Origin: an uncultured Allomuricauda sp.
Lineage (GTDB): Bacteria > Bacteroidota > Bacteroidia > Flavobacteriales > Flavobacteriaceae
Reading direction: 5' to 3'
DNA: 5,696 nucleotides
Assembly (NCBI GenBank): GCA_937911965.1
Contig: CALDPL010000121.1
Span: forward strand, 1 to 5,696
Position 1 is the stretch's first letter. Every line of letters starts with the position of its first letter. Positions 1-5,696 of the stretch are shown here, piece by piece. The notes beneath the pieces were generated by a model that was not told the DNA's origin, searched no databases, and saw only the letters and a list, made by a program, of their open reading frames with translations. The position numbers and the translations under genes were made by a program.

Positions 1-1
1 C

Positions 2-1834
2 CTGGAGCAGGTGCCGCTCTCGGTGAGCTTTGCCCACAATATGGACGAAACGGCGCACTATACCACCTTTGTGGGTGCTTCATCCCACTATTTGGAATCT
101 TGGGGCGATGCCCAGCTCAAAAAGGGACGATACAGTCTGATGCAGCCCACGATCAAGGAGCTCTTCGATACCAGGCAGTTCCAGACCGCCCTTCTGAAAT
201 GGATGGGCAGTGACAAGACCTACTACCAGTACCTAATGGACAACTGGAACGAAAACATACTTCAAGGGGCCTCATGGAACAAGGCCCTTCAAGACGGGGT
301 CTTTACGGTCGCCGCTCCCGAGGCCGAGACTTCCGAGGCGACGGAAGAAGCTCCGGCAAACCGCGTTGTGCCCATGGCCTCCGCGATCCGTTCCCTGGTG
401 AATTCCACATCCAACGGGACCGAATTGGTGTTCTATTCCAAAGTGGGCATGGGGGATGGCCGTCAGGCCAACAACCCTTGGCTCCAGGAATTCCCCGATC
501 CCATTTCCAGGGTTTCCTGGGACAACTATGCGACCGTTTCCAAAGCGGATGCGGAAGCTTGGGGCCTTAAGAACTATTCTGTCGCCGGCGGGGGGGTCAA
601 TGGAAACTATGTGAACCTCAATGTGGACGGCAAAATCCTGGAAAAAGTACCCGTTATCGTACAGCCCGGACAGGCCGTGGGTACCGTCGGACTTGCCTTT
701 GGTTATGGAAAACAGGCCGGGATGCAGTCCGAGATGGCCACCGGGGTCAATGCCTATACCCTGTACAACAATTTCTCCGATGTACAGTCGGTGACCGTGG
801 AAAAGGCCCCCGGGGTGCACGAGTTTGCCTGCATCCAACAGCACAAGACCATGATGGGGCGTGGGGACATCATCAAGGAGACCACTTTGGAGATATTCAA
901 TACCAAGGACCATACCGTGTGGAACCCCGTACCCCATGTGAGCCTGGACCACAATATCATCCCCGCCTCCTCGCCCGAGGCCGACCTTTGGGACAGTTTT
1001 GACCGTTCCGTCGGACACCACTTCAACCTGTCCATAGACCTCAATGCCTGTACCGGTTGTGGGGCCTGTGTGATCGCCTGCCATGCCGAGAACAACGTTC
1101 CGGTGGTGGGAAAAGCCGAAATACGCCGCTCCAGGGACATGCACTGGTTGCGGATCGATAGATATTACTCCTCCGAGGATACCTTCGAGCAGGACAACAT
1201 CAAGAAAGATGAGATGGACGGCCTATGGGGATCCAAGGGTTCCCTTGGTGGGTTCCGTGAAATGGAAGATCCTGCGGCCAATCCGCAAGTGGCCTTCCAA
1301 CCGGTGATGTGCCAGCATTGCAACCATGCTCCCTGTGAGACCGTTTGTCCGGTTGCGGCCACTTCCCATGGAAGACAGGGCCAGAACCAAATGGCCTATA
1401 ACCGCTGTGTGGGGACCCGATATTGTGCCAACAACTGTCCCTACAAGGTACGTAGGTTCAACTGGTTCCAATACAGCGACAACAATGAGTTCGATTTCAA
1501 CATGAACAACGATCTGGGCAAGATGGTCCTGAATCCGGATGTCAACGTCCGTTCCAGGGGGGTGATGGAGAAATGCTCCATGTGCATCCAAATGACCCAA
1601 AAGACCATCTTGGACGCCAAGCGCGAGGGCAGGACCATTGCCGACGGAGAGTTCCAGACCGCCTGTTCCGCTGCCTGTGGCAGTGGGGCCATGGTCTTTG
1701 GGGACATCAACGACAAGGAGAGCCAGGTAGCGAAGTTGAAGGAGGACAAGAGGATGTACCATCTCTTGGAGCATATTGGGACAAAACCCAATGTATTCTA
1801 TCATGTAAAAGTTAGAAACACCAACGAGGCTTAA
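2..1834 (+). CDS. actB: ACIII subunit ActB, C-terminal part (Fe-S / molybdopterin oxidoreductase-like); 5' end outside window
   Basis: This is the iron-sulfur subunit of Alternative Complex III. It conducts electrons from the quinol site of ActC towards the c-type hemes, on the periplasmic face. The reading frame is open from the window edge, so the GTG at 11 is not the real start: full ActB is roughly 1000 residues and about 610 are visible. Residues are counted from base 11. Residues 1-95 and 135-270 are the tail of the molybdopterin-oxidoreductase-like domain, joined by an Ala/Glu-rich linker (about 101-117). In the family this domain carries no Mo cofactor; that part is not visible here. 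The ferredoxin domain has four Cys motifs: C347/350/353/357, C434/437/442/446, C466-T469-C472-C476 and C522/525 with C552/556. Thr469 at a ligand position fits the one [3Fe-4S] plus three [4Fe-4S] centres known for ActB. Translation ends in three tandem in-frame TAA codons. Identity is firm; it resembles PsrB/NrfC-type ferredoxins only in the Fe-S part. Confidence 0.95.
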   Translation: MEQVPLSVSFAHNMDETAHYTTFVGASSHYLESWGDAQLKKGRYSLMQPTIKELFDTRQFQTALLKWMGSDKTYYQYLMDNWNENILQGASWNKALQDGVFTVAAPEAETSEATEEAPANRVVPMASAIRSLVNSTSNGTELVFYSKVGMGDGRQANNPWLQEFPDPISRVSWDNYATVSKADAEAWGLKNYSVAGGGVNGNYVNLNVDGKILEKVPVIVQPGQAVGTVGLAFGYGKQAGMQSEMATGVNAYTLYNNFSDVQSVTVEKAPGVHEFACIQQHKTMMGRGDIIKETTLEIFNTKDHTVWNPVPHVSLDHNIIPASSPEADLWDSFDRSVGHHFNLSIDLNACTGCGACVIACHAENNVPVVGKAEIRRSRDMHWLRIDRYYSSEDTFEQDNIKKDEMDGLWGSKGSLGGFREMEDPAANPQVAFQPVMCQHCNHAPCETVCPVAATSHGRQGQNQMAYNRCVGTRYCANNCPYKVRRFNWFQYSDNNEFDFNMNNDLGKMVLNPDVNVRSRGVMEKCSMCIQMTQKTILDAKREGRTIADGEFQTACSAACGSGAMVFGDINDKESQVAKLKEDKRMYHLLEHIGTKPNVFYHVKVRNTNEA

Positions 1835-1863
1835 TAATAAAAGAAATAACCAGAAGATAAATT
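1835..1863 (+). other. Short A-rich actB-actC junction
   Basis: This 29-base gap is the longest non-coding stretch in the window. It starts with two further in-frame TAA codons directly after the actB stop and is strongly A-rich, with no GGAGG-like sequence ahead of the actC ATG. That is the usual look of a translation start region in Bacteroidetes. There is no inverted repeat with a T run and no recognisable -7/-33 promoter pair, so I read it as an internal operon junction. Confidence 0.5.
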
Positions 1864-3570
1864 ATGGCGTCGCATTACGAAGCACCTATTCGAAAGCCCT
1901 TAGTGCTCGGAGAAAAGAGCTACCACGATGTAACCGTGGACATAGCACGTCCGGTTGAGGGAAAGGCCAACAAACAGTGGTGGATCGTCTTCACCATTGC
2001 CTTGGTTGCCTTCCTTTGGGGTTTGGGATGTATCATTTATACCATATCCACCGGAATCGGGGTCTGGGGTCTTAACCGGACCGTCAACTGGGCCTGGGAC
2101 ATCACCAACTTTGTCTGGTGGGTGGGTATCGGCCACGCAGGAACCTTGATTTCGGCCGTACTCTTGCTCTTCAGGCAAAAGTGGAGAATGGCGATCAACC
2201 GTTCGGCGGAGGCCATGACCATTTTTTCGGTGATCCAGGCGGGACTTTTCCCGATCATCCACATGGGCCGCCCCTGGTTGGCCTATTGGGTGCTTCCGGT
2301 ACCCAACCAATTTGGATCCCTTTGGGTGAATTTCAACTCCCCACTGCTTTGGGACGTATTTGCGATCTCCACCTACCTTTCGGTATCCATGGTGTTCTGG
2401 TGGACCGGGCTGTTGCCTGATTTTGCAATGATCCGGGACCGGGCCATAAAGCCGTTCCAAAAGAAAATATACAGCCTGTTGAGTTTTGGTTGGACGGGCC
2501 GTGCCAAGGATTGGCAGCGTTTTGAGGAGGTGTCCCTTGTTTTGGCAGGTTTGGCCACCCCCTTGGTACTTTCGGTCCACACCATCGTATCGATGGACTT
2601 TGCCACCTCGATCGTTCCGGGCTGGCATACCACGATCTTCCCTCCCTATTTTGTGGCAGGGGCGATCTTCTCCGGTTTTGCCATGGTGAACACCCTCTTG
2701 ATCGTCATGCGCAAAGTGTGCAACCTGGAGGATTATATTACCGTGCAACACATAGAATTGATGAACATTGTGATCATGATCACCGGTTCCATAGTGGGCT
2801 GTGCCTATATCACCGAATTGTTCATCGCCTGGTATTCCGGGGTGGAGTACGAACAGTACGCCTTTTTGAACCGTGCCACGGGACCTTATTGGTGGGCCTA
2901 TTGGGCCATGATGACCTGTAATGTGTTCTCCCCGCAGTTCATGTGGTTCAAAAAACTCAGGACCAGCATCATGTTCTCCTTCTTCATTTCCATTGTGGTG
3001 AACATCGGGATGTGGTTCGAGCGCTTTGTGATCATTGTGACCTCCCTGCACCGGGATTACCTGCCCTCTTCCTGGACCATGTTCTCCCCCACCTTCGTGG
3101 ATGTGGGATTCTTTATCGGAACGATAGGGTTCTTCTTTGTGTTGTTCCTGCTGTACGCAAGGACCTTCCCAGTGATCGCCCAGGCGGAGGTGAAATCCAT
3201 CCTGAAATCCTCAGGGGAACACTATAAAAAATTAAGGGATGCCGGAAAGCCCCTCTATGAAATGCCGAAGAGCAGGGGAACCACAACGGTTTCCGCGGCC
3301 AAGGGGTCGGAACATATCAATTCCCTATTGGAGGCCATCGGTACCTTTGACGCGGAGCGGGACACTGCGGACGATCTGAAGCAAATCAAGGGCATCGGCC
3401 CCCAAATGGAGGAGGCCCTGAACCAGATCGGGATCCATACCTTTGCGCAGGTGGGCAGGATGACCGAAAGGGAATACGATCTGTTGGATTCCATCACCGG
3501 TTCCTTCCCCGGAAGGGCACAGCGGGACGATTGGGCCGGACAGGCGAGGAAGTTAAACGATAAAAAATAG
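1864..3570 (+). CDS. actC: ACIII subunit ActC, NrfD-like quinol-binding membrane protein with C-terminal helix-hairpin-helix extension
   Basis: This is the NrfD/PsrC-family integral membrane subunit, which in ACIII carries the quinol oxidation site next to the ActB Fe-S clusters. The protein has 568 residues. Ten hydrophobic segments are visible, at about 39-61, 82-103, 115-132, 161-185, 222-244, 260-282, 299-323, 342-360, 369-393 and 414-433. Family signatures include WWVGIGHAG (85-93, His91) and IHMGRPWLAYW (132-142). Basic residues cluster in the N-terminus, in alternate loops (104-113, 191-219, 283-284, 363-366) and after the last helix, so both termini are predicted cytoplasmic. After helix 10 comes a charged linker (about 435-504) and then a helix-hairpin-helix domain (505-568) that is not part of the NrfD fold. 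The ATG at 1864 follows actB by 29 A-rich bases and gives the expected basic N-terminus. No frameshift is evident, and actD begins 2 bases after the stop. ActC identity is very sure; the role of the extension is unknown. Confidence 0.96.
   Translation: MASHYEAPIRKPLVLGEKSYHDVTVDIARPVEGKANKQWWIVFTIALVAFLWGLGCIIYTISTGIGVWGLNRTVNWAWDITNFVWWVGIGHAGTLISAVLLLFRQKWRMAINRSAEAMTIFSVIQAGLFPIIHMGRPWLAYWVLPVPNQFGSLWVNFNSPLLWDVFAISTYLSVSMVFWWTGLLPDFAMIRDRAIKPFQKKIYSLLSFGWTGRAKDWQRFEEVSLVLAGLATPLVLSVHTIVSMDFATSIVPGWHTTIFPPYFVAGAIFSGFAMVNTLLIVMRKVCNLEDYITVQHIELMNIVIMITGSIVGCAYITELFIAWYSGVEYEQYAFLNRATGPYWWAYWAMMTCNVFSPQFMWFKKLRTSIMFSFFISIVVNIGMWFERFVIIVTSLHRDYLPSSWTMFSPTFVDVGFFIGTIGFFFVLFLLYARTFPVIAQAEVKSILKSSGEHYKKLRDAGKPLYEMPKSRGTTTVSAAKGSEHINSLLEAIGTFDAERDTADDLKQIKGIGPQMEEALNQIGIHTFAQVGRMTEREYDLLDSITGSFPGRAQRDDWAGQARKLNDKK
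3376..3567 (+). other. Helix-hairpin-helix (COG3743-like) domain at the C-terminus of ActC
   Basis: Residues 505-568 of ActC begin with a helix leading into the hairpin motif IKGIGP (508-513), continue through a second helix and GIHTFAQV (523-530), and end with FPGRAQRDDWAGQA (548-561). This layout matches the small HhH module grouped in COG3743 ('flap endonuclease-1-like, H3TH'), which is seen fused to NuoE, ribosomal protein L21 and assorted membrane proteins. The match is from memory of the family pattern, not from a search. Classical HhH domains bind DNA non-specifically; whether this variant does is not known. By the positive-inside rule the domain lies in the cytoplasm. Confidence 0.8.
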
Positions 3571-3572
3571 CT

Positions 3573-4100
3573 ATGGCATCAAAAGTTATACAGGCAATAT
3601 ATACGGATGACGATGTGTTGATGCTTGCCGTTAAAAAGGTTCGTGCGGCCAAACACCACATCGAGGAAGTCTATACCCCCTTTCCCGTACACGGATTGGA
3701 CAAGGCCATGGGACTGGCACCCACCCGGATTGCCATCACTTCATTCCTTTACGGCCTATTGGGCCTAACGGTGGCCATTGTGATGATGAACTACATGATG
3801 ATCAAGGACTGGCCCCAGGACATTGGGGGGAAGCCCAGTTTCAGCTTCATTTCGAATTCACCGGCCTTTGTGCCCATCATGTTCGAGATGACGGTGTTCT
3901 TTGCCGCCCACTTGATGGTGATCACCTTTTATCTCAGGAGCAGGATGTGGCCCTTCAAGAAGGCGGAGAACCCTGACAAGCGTACCACCGATGACCACTT
4001 CCTGATGGAAATTGGGGTACACGACAACGAAAATGAACTCGCCGACCTTCTATGGGAAACCGGGGCGGTGGAAGTCAACATTACAGAAAAGGATGCTTAA
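3573..4100 (+). CDS. actD: ACIII subunit ActD (DUF3341 membrane protein)
   Basis: This is a small membrane subunit of Alternative Complex III, 175 residues, the usual size for the DUF3341 family. It has an N-terminal soluble region (1-50) with the typical PFPVHGLDKAMGL block (37-48), then two hydrophobic helices at about 52-76 and 99-121 joined by a short loop, and a polar C-terminal tail. Basic residues flank both helices on the outer sides (K21/K22/R24 and R52 before; R122, R124, K129, K130 after), so both termini are predicted cytoplasmic. The family has no known redox cofactor, and no Cys residue is present here, in keeping with a structural role beside ActC and ActF. The ATG lies 2 bases after the actC stop, implying translational coupling. 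Its last codons overlap a possible alternative actE start at 4093. Identity is supported by both sequence and gene order. Confidence 0.94.
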   Translation: MASKVIQAIYTDDDVLMLAVKKVRAAKHHIEEVYTPFPVHGLDKAMGLAPTRIAITSFLYGLLGLTVAIVMMNYMMIKDWPQDIGGKPSFSFISNSPAFVPIMFEMTVFFAAHLMVITFYLRSRMWPFKKAENPDKRTTDDHFLMEIGVHDNENELADLLWETGAVEVNITEKDA

Positions 4101-4107
4101 GGATATG
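4087..4107 (+). promoter_or_regulatory. actD/actE junction with two candidate starts
   Basis: The actD stop (4098-4100) lies between two in-frame ATG codons for actE, at 4093 and 4105. A purine-rich AAAAGGA (4087-4093) stands 11 bases before the ATG at 4105 and would act as a weak ribosome binding site for it, whereas it overlaps the ATG at 4093. The arrangement suggests translational coupling between actD and actE. Flavobacteria rely little on Shine-Dalgarno pairing, so this supports the 4105 start only modestly. Confidence 0.45.
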
Positions 4108-4164
4108 AAACATTTAGGTAAAATAAGTGTTGCCCTGGGATTGATGCTCGGCCTTGCCGCCTGC
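4105..4164 (+). other. Lipoprotein signal peptide and lipobox of ActE
   Basis: Codons 1-20 encode a short basic n-region (Lys2, His3, Lys6), a hydrophobic core rich in Leu, Gly and Ala, and the lipobox LAAC. Signal peptidase II would cut before Cys20, which then carries the lipid. Residue 21 is Ala and residue 22 Asp. N-terminal lipidation of ActE is established for the flavobacterial complex and agrees with this motif. Confidence 0.85.
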
Positions 4165-4674
4165 GCGGACAAGGACAGGCCCAATTACCAATATATGCCC
4201 AATATGTACGAATCCGTGGGATACGAGGTCTATGACAAGGCGGACAACGGGCTCTTTCCCGATGGAAACGTGGCCCTATTGCCCGTGGAAGGGACCGTTC
4301 CCAGGGGATATACCCCCTATGAATTCCCAAACAATTTCAGTGGCAAGGAACAGGCAAGGGTAAACCCGAGTCCCTTGGATTCCCTTCAAAGTGAGGCGAA
4401 CCTGGCTCAGGGAAGGGCGCTCTATACCATATATTGTTCCATATGCCATGGGGACAAAGGCGATGGACAGGGGAACTTGGTAAAACGCGAAAAGATACTG
4501 GGGGTTCCCACTTTTGCGGATCCCGGACGGAACATTACCGTGGGCACTGCTTACCACACTATCTATTACGGTTTGAACGCCATGGGCTCCTATGCCTCGC
4601 AGCTGGCCAGTGAGGAAGAGATGTGGCAGGTGTCCGAATATGTGATGCAGTTAAAGCAGGACCTAACAAAATAA
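4105..4674 (+). CDS. actE: ACIII subunit ActE, monoheme c-type cytochrome lipoprotein
   Basis: This is the monoheme cytochrome c subunit of Alternative Complex III, anchored by lipid on the outer face of the cytoplasmic membrane, where it takes part in electron exit. With the ATG at 4105 it is 189 residues. A lipoprotein signal peptide is visible: a basic start, a hydrophobic core (7-19) and the lipobox LAAC with Cys20 as the lipidation site. The mature protein has a long N-terminal region with PNYQYMPNMYESVGYE (25-40) and a TVPRGYTPYEF block typical of Bacteroidetes ActE, then a cytochrome c domain with the heme motif CSICH (111-115). Met160 in GLNAMGSY is the likely sixth heme ligand. Only one CxxCH is present. 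The start at 4105 was preferred to the in-frame ATG at 4093 (MLKD added in front) and to the longer frame open from 4012, because it gives a compact signal peptide and sits 4 bases after the actD stop. Confidence 0.94.
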   Translation: MKHLGKISVALGLMLGLAACADKDRPNYQYMPNMYESVGYEVYDKADNGLFPDGNVALLPVEGTVPRGYTPYEFPNNFSGKEQARVNPSPLDSLQSEANLAQGRALYTIYCSICHGDKGDGQGNLVKREKILGVPTFADPGRNITVGTAYHTIYYGLNAMGSYASQLASEEEMWQVSEYVMQLKQDLTK

Positions 4675-4691
4675 TTGGATAAGAATTGAGT

Positions 4692-5696
4692 ATGTATACC
4701 TTTTCAAACAGACTTAGATTGGGATCCTTCATCGCCATGGCGGTGGGGCTGATTTTTTTGGGAATTGGTTTTGTTTCCGCGCCCTCCACGGTGGAAGAGG
4801 CGAAAGCCATGGTGGCATCGGCCCACGATGACGGGCACGCTGCCGTGGAAGCCCACGGGGAAGCAGGCCATGGGGAAGAGGTGGCCCATGATTCCGCCCA
4901 CGATGCCCACCTGCTACAGCAGTTGCAGAACAGGCCCTGGTCCGCACTTTATGTGGCCGCCCTCTACATCTTTATGATCGCCCTTGGGGTGTTGTTGTTC
5001 TACGCAATAAACCGGGCCGCCCAGGCCGGGTGGGCCCCCTTGTTGTTCCGGGTGATGGAAGGAATTTCGGCCTATATGGTCCCCGGGGGGATCGTGGTCT
5101 TTGTACTCTTGGTCCTTTCCGTGTTCCAGGTGAACCATTTGTTTGTTTGGATGGACCCGGATGTGGTGGCCCAGGATGAAATCCTGCAGGCCAAATCAGG
5201 TTACCTGAACCCGACCTTCTTTTTGATCCGGGCCCTGATCTACCTAGGGGGATGGATCTTTTATCAACAATATTCCAGGAAATTGTCCCTGGCCCAGGAC
5301 GTCTCCGATGACCACAGCAATTTTGTGAAGAACTTCAAATGGTCCGCCGGCTTTTTGGTATTCTATCTGGTATCGGAGTCCATGATGTCATGGGATTGGA
5401 TCATGAGCTTGGATCCCCACTGGTACAGTACCCTTTTTGGGTGGTATGTGTTCGCCGGGATGTTCGTTTCGGGGATCACGGTCCTGGCCATGGTCACCAT
5501 CTATTTGAAATCAAGGGGCTATCTCGAGGATGTGAACGACAGTCATATCCACGATCTGGCCAAGTATATGTTCGGGTTCAGCATCTTCTGGACCTACCTT
5601 TGGTTCTCCCAGTTCATGTTGATCTGGTATGCGAATATTCCGGAGGAAACCTCGTATTTCCTGCGACGGAACGTGAATTCCTGGAATACGCTGAGC
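4692..5696 (+). CDS. actF: ACIII subunit ActF, NrfD-like membrane protein; 3' end outside window
   Basis: This is the second NrfD-like membrane subunit of Alternative Complex III, related to ActC and part of the membrane core, where it has been proposed to contribute to proton movement. The frame runs from the ATG at 4692 without a stop to the window edge, giving 335 residues; family members are usually over 400, so the last helices are missing. Seven hydrophobic segments are visible, at about 11-29, 84-105, 127-148, 172-192, 217-232, 248-271 and 291-313. Characteristic stretches are APSTVEEAK (30-38), QNRPWSALYVA (79-89), SWDWIMSLDPHWYSTLFGW (233-251) and FSQFMLIWYANIPEE (305-319). The loop between helices 1 and 2 is rich in His, Glu and Asp, with seven His residues between 45 and 73, and is predicted periplasmic because the N-terminus is basic. 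The start lies 17 bases after actE with only a weak purine stretch ahead. Identity is firm from sequence and position. Confidence 0.94.
   Translation, partial: MYTFSNRLRLGSFIAMAVGLIFLGIGFVSAPSTVEEAKAMVASAHDDGHAAVEAHGEAGHGEEVAHDSAHDAHLLQQLQNRPWSALYVAALYIFMIALGVLLFYAINRAAQAGWAPLLFRVMEGISAYMVPGGIVVFVLLVLSVFQVNHLFVWMDPDVVAQDEILQAKSGYLNPTFFLIRALIYLGGWIFYQQYSRKLSLAQDVSDDHSNFVKNFKWSAGFLVFYLVSESMMSWDWIMSLDPHWYSTLFGWYVFAGMFVSGITVLAMVTIYLKSRGYLEDVNDSHIHDLAKYMFGFSIFWTYLWFSQFMLIWYANIPEETSYFLRRNVNSWNTLS

Noticed and set aside
11..13. GTG at base 11 as the start of actB
   Set aside because: The frame is open to the window edge and the residues before and after it belong inside the molybdopterin-like domain, so the gene begins upstream of the window.
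272..1144. 290-codon open frame on the minus strand opposite actB
   Set aside because: It has the same Gly/His/Val-rich shadow composition, lies entirely inside actB, and shows no domain or start signal of its own.
1223..1804. 193-codon open frame on the minus strand opposite the actB Fe-S domain
   Set aside because: It is antisense to four well-conserved Cys motifs, whose codon constraints explain the lack of stops. No independent support.
1900..3051. 383-codon open frame on the minus strand, fully antisense to actC
   Set aside because: Its product is rich in Gly, His, Pro and Asp with no recognisable domain, and the plus strand carries an unmistakable NrfD-family protein. The open antisense frame is a by-product of codon bias in the real gene.
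4675..4691. Possible promoter or terminator between actE and actF
   Set aside because: The gap is only 17 bases, with no inverted repeat or T run and no recognisable promoter pair. It is read as an internal operon junction.
2..5696. A new respiratory system
   Set aside because: Gene content and order are those of the known Alternative Complex III of Bacteroidetes. Only local features, mainly the ActC extension, depart from the expected.

Overview
The window is a central piece of an Alternative Complex III (ACIII, act) operon, all on the + strand. ACIII is the membrane quinol:cytochrome c / quinol:high-potential-acceptor oxidoreductase that replaces the bc1 complex in many bacteria. The gene order actB-actC-actD-actE-actF, the wording of the protein sequences, the A-rich gene junctions with only weak Shine-Dalgarno sequences, and the lipoprotein cytochrome all point to a Bacteroidetes, most likely a member of the Flavobacteriaceae. 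Base composition is moderately GC-rich for that family, as in marine genera of the Muricauda/Robiginitalea type. The genus is inference only.

Layout: bases 2-1834 hold the 3' part of actB (end of the molybdopterin-oxidoreductase-like domain plus the iron-sulfur ferredoxin domain). Bases 1864-3570 hold complete actC (NrfD-like ten-helix quinol-binding subunit) with an unusual C-terminal helix-hairpin-helix domain. Bases 3573-4100 hold complete actD (DUF3341, two helices). Bases 4105-4674 hold complete actE (monoheme c-type cytochrome lipoprotein). Bases 4692 to the window end hold the first 335 codons of actF (second NrfD-like subunit), cut by the window edge. Gaps between genes are 29, 2, 4 and 17 bases. 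No internal promoter, terminator, RNA gene, mobile element or CRISPR was seen, so one polycistronic transcript that begins upstream and continues downstream is the simplest reading.

How the genes work together (established for the family): quinol is oxidised at the membrane subunit ActC, electrons pass through the Fe-S chain of periplasmic ActB to the c hemes (ActE here, and multiheme ActA, whose gene normally lies just upstream of actB and is outside this window), and then to a terminal oxidase, commonly encoded just downstream. ActD and ActF complete the membrane part.

The system is known rather than new. The most unusual element is the 64-residue helix-hairpin-helix module (COG3743-like, ending in a canonical FPGR...RDDW block) fused to the cytoplasmic C-terminus of ActC. 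Secondary points are a Thr in place of a Cys ligand in the third Fe-S motif of ActB, and a seven-histidine periplasmic loop in ActF.
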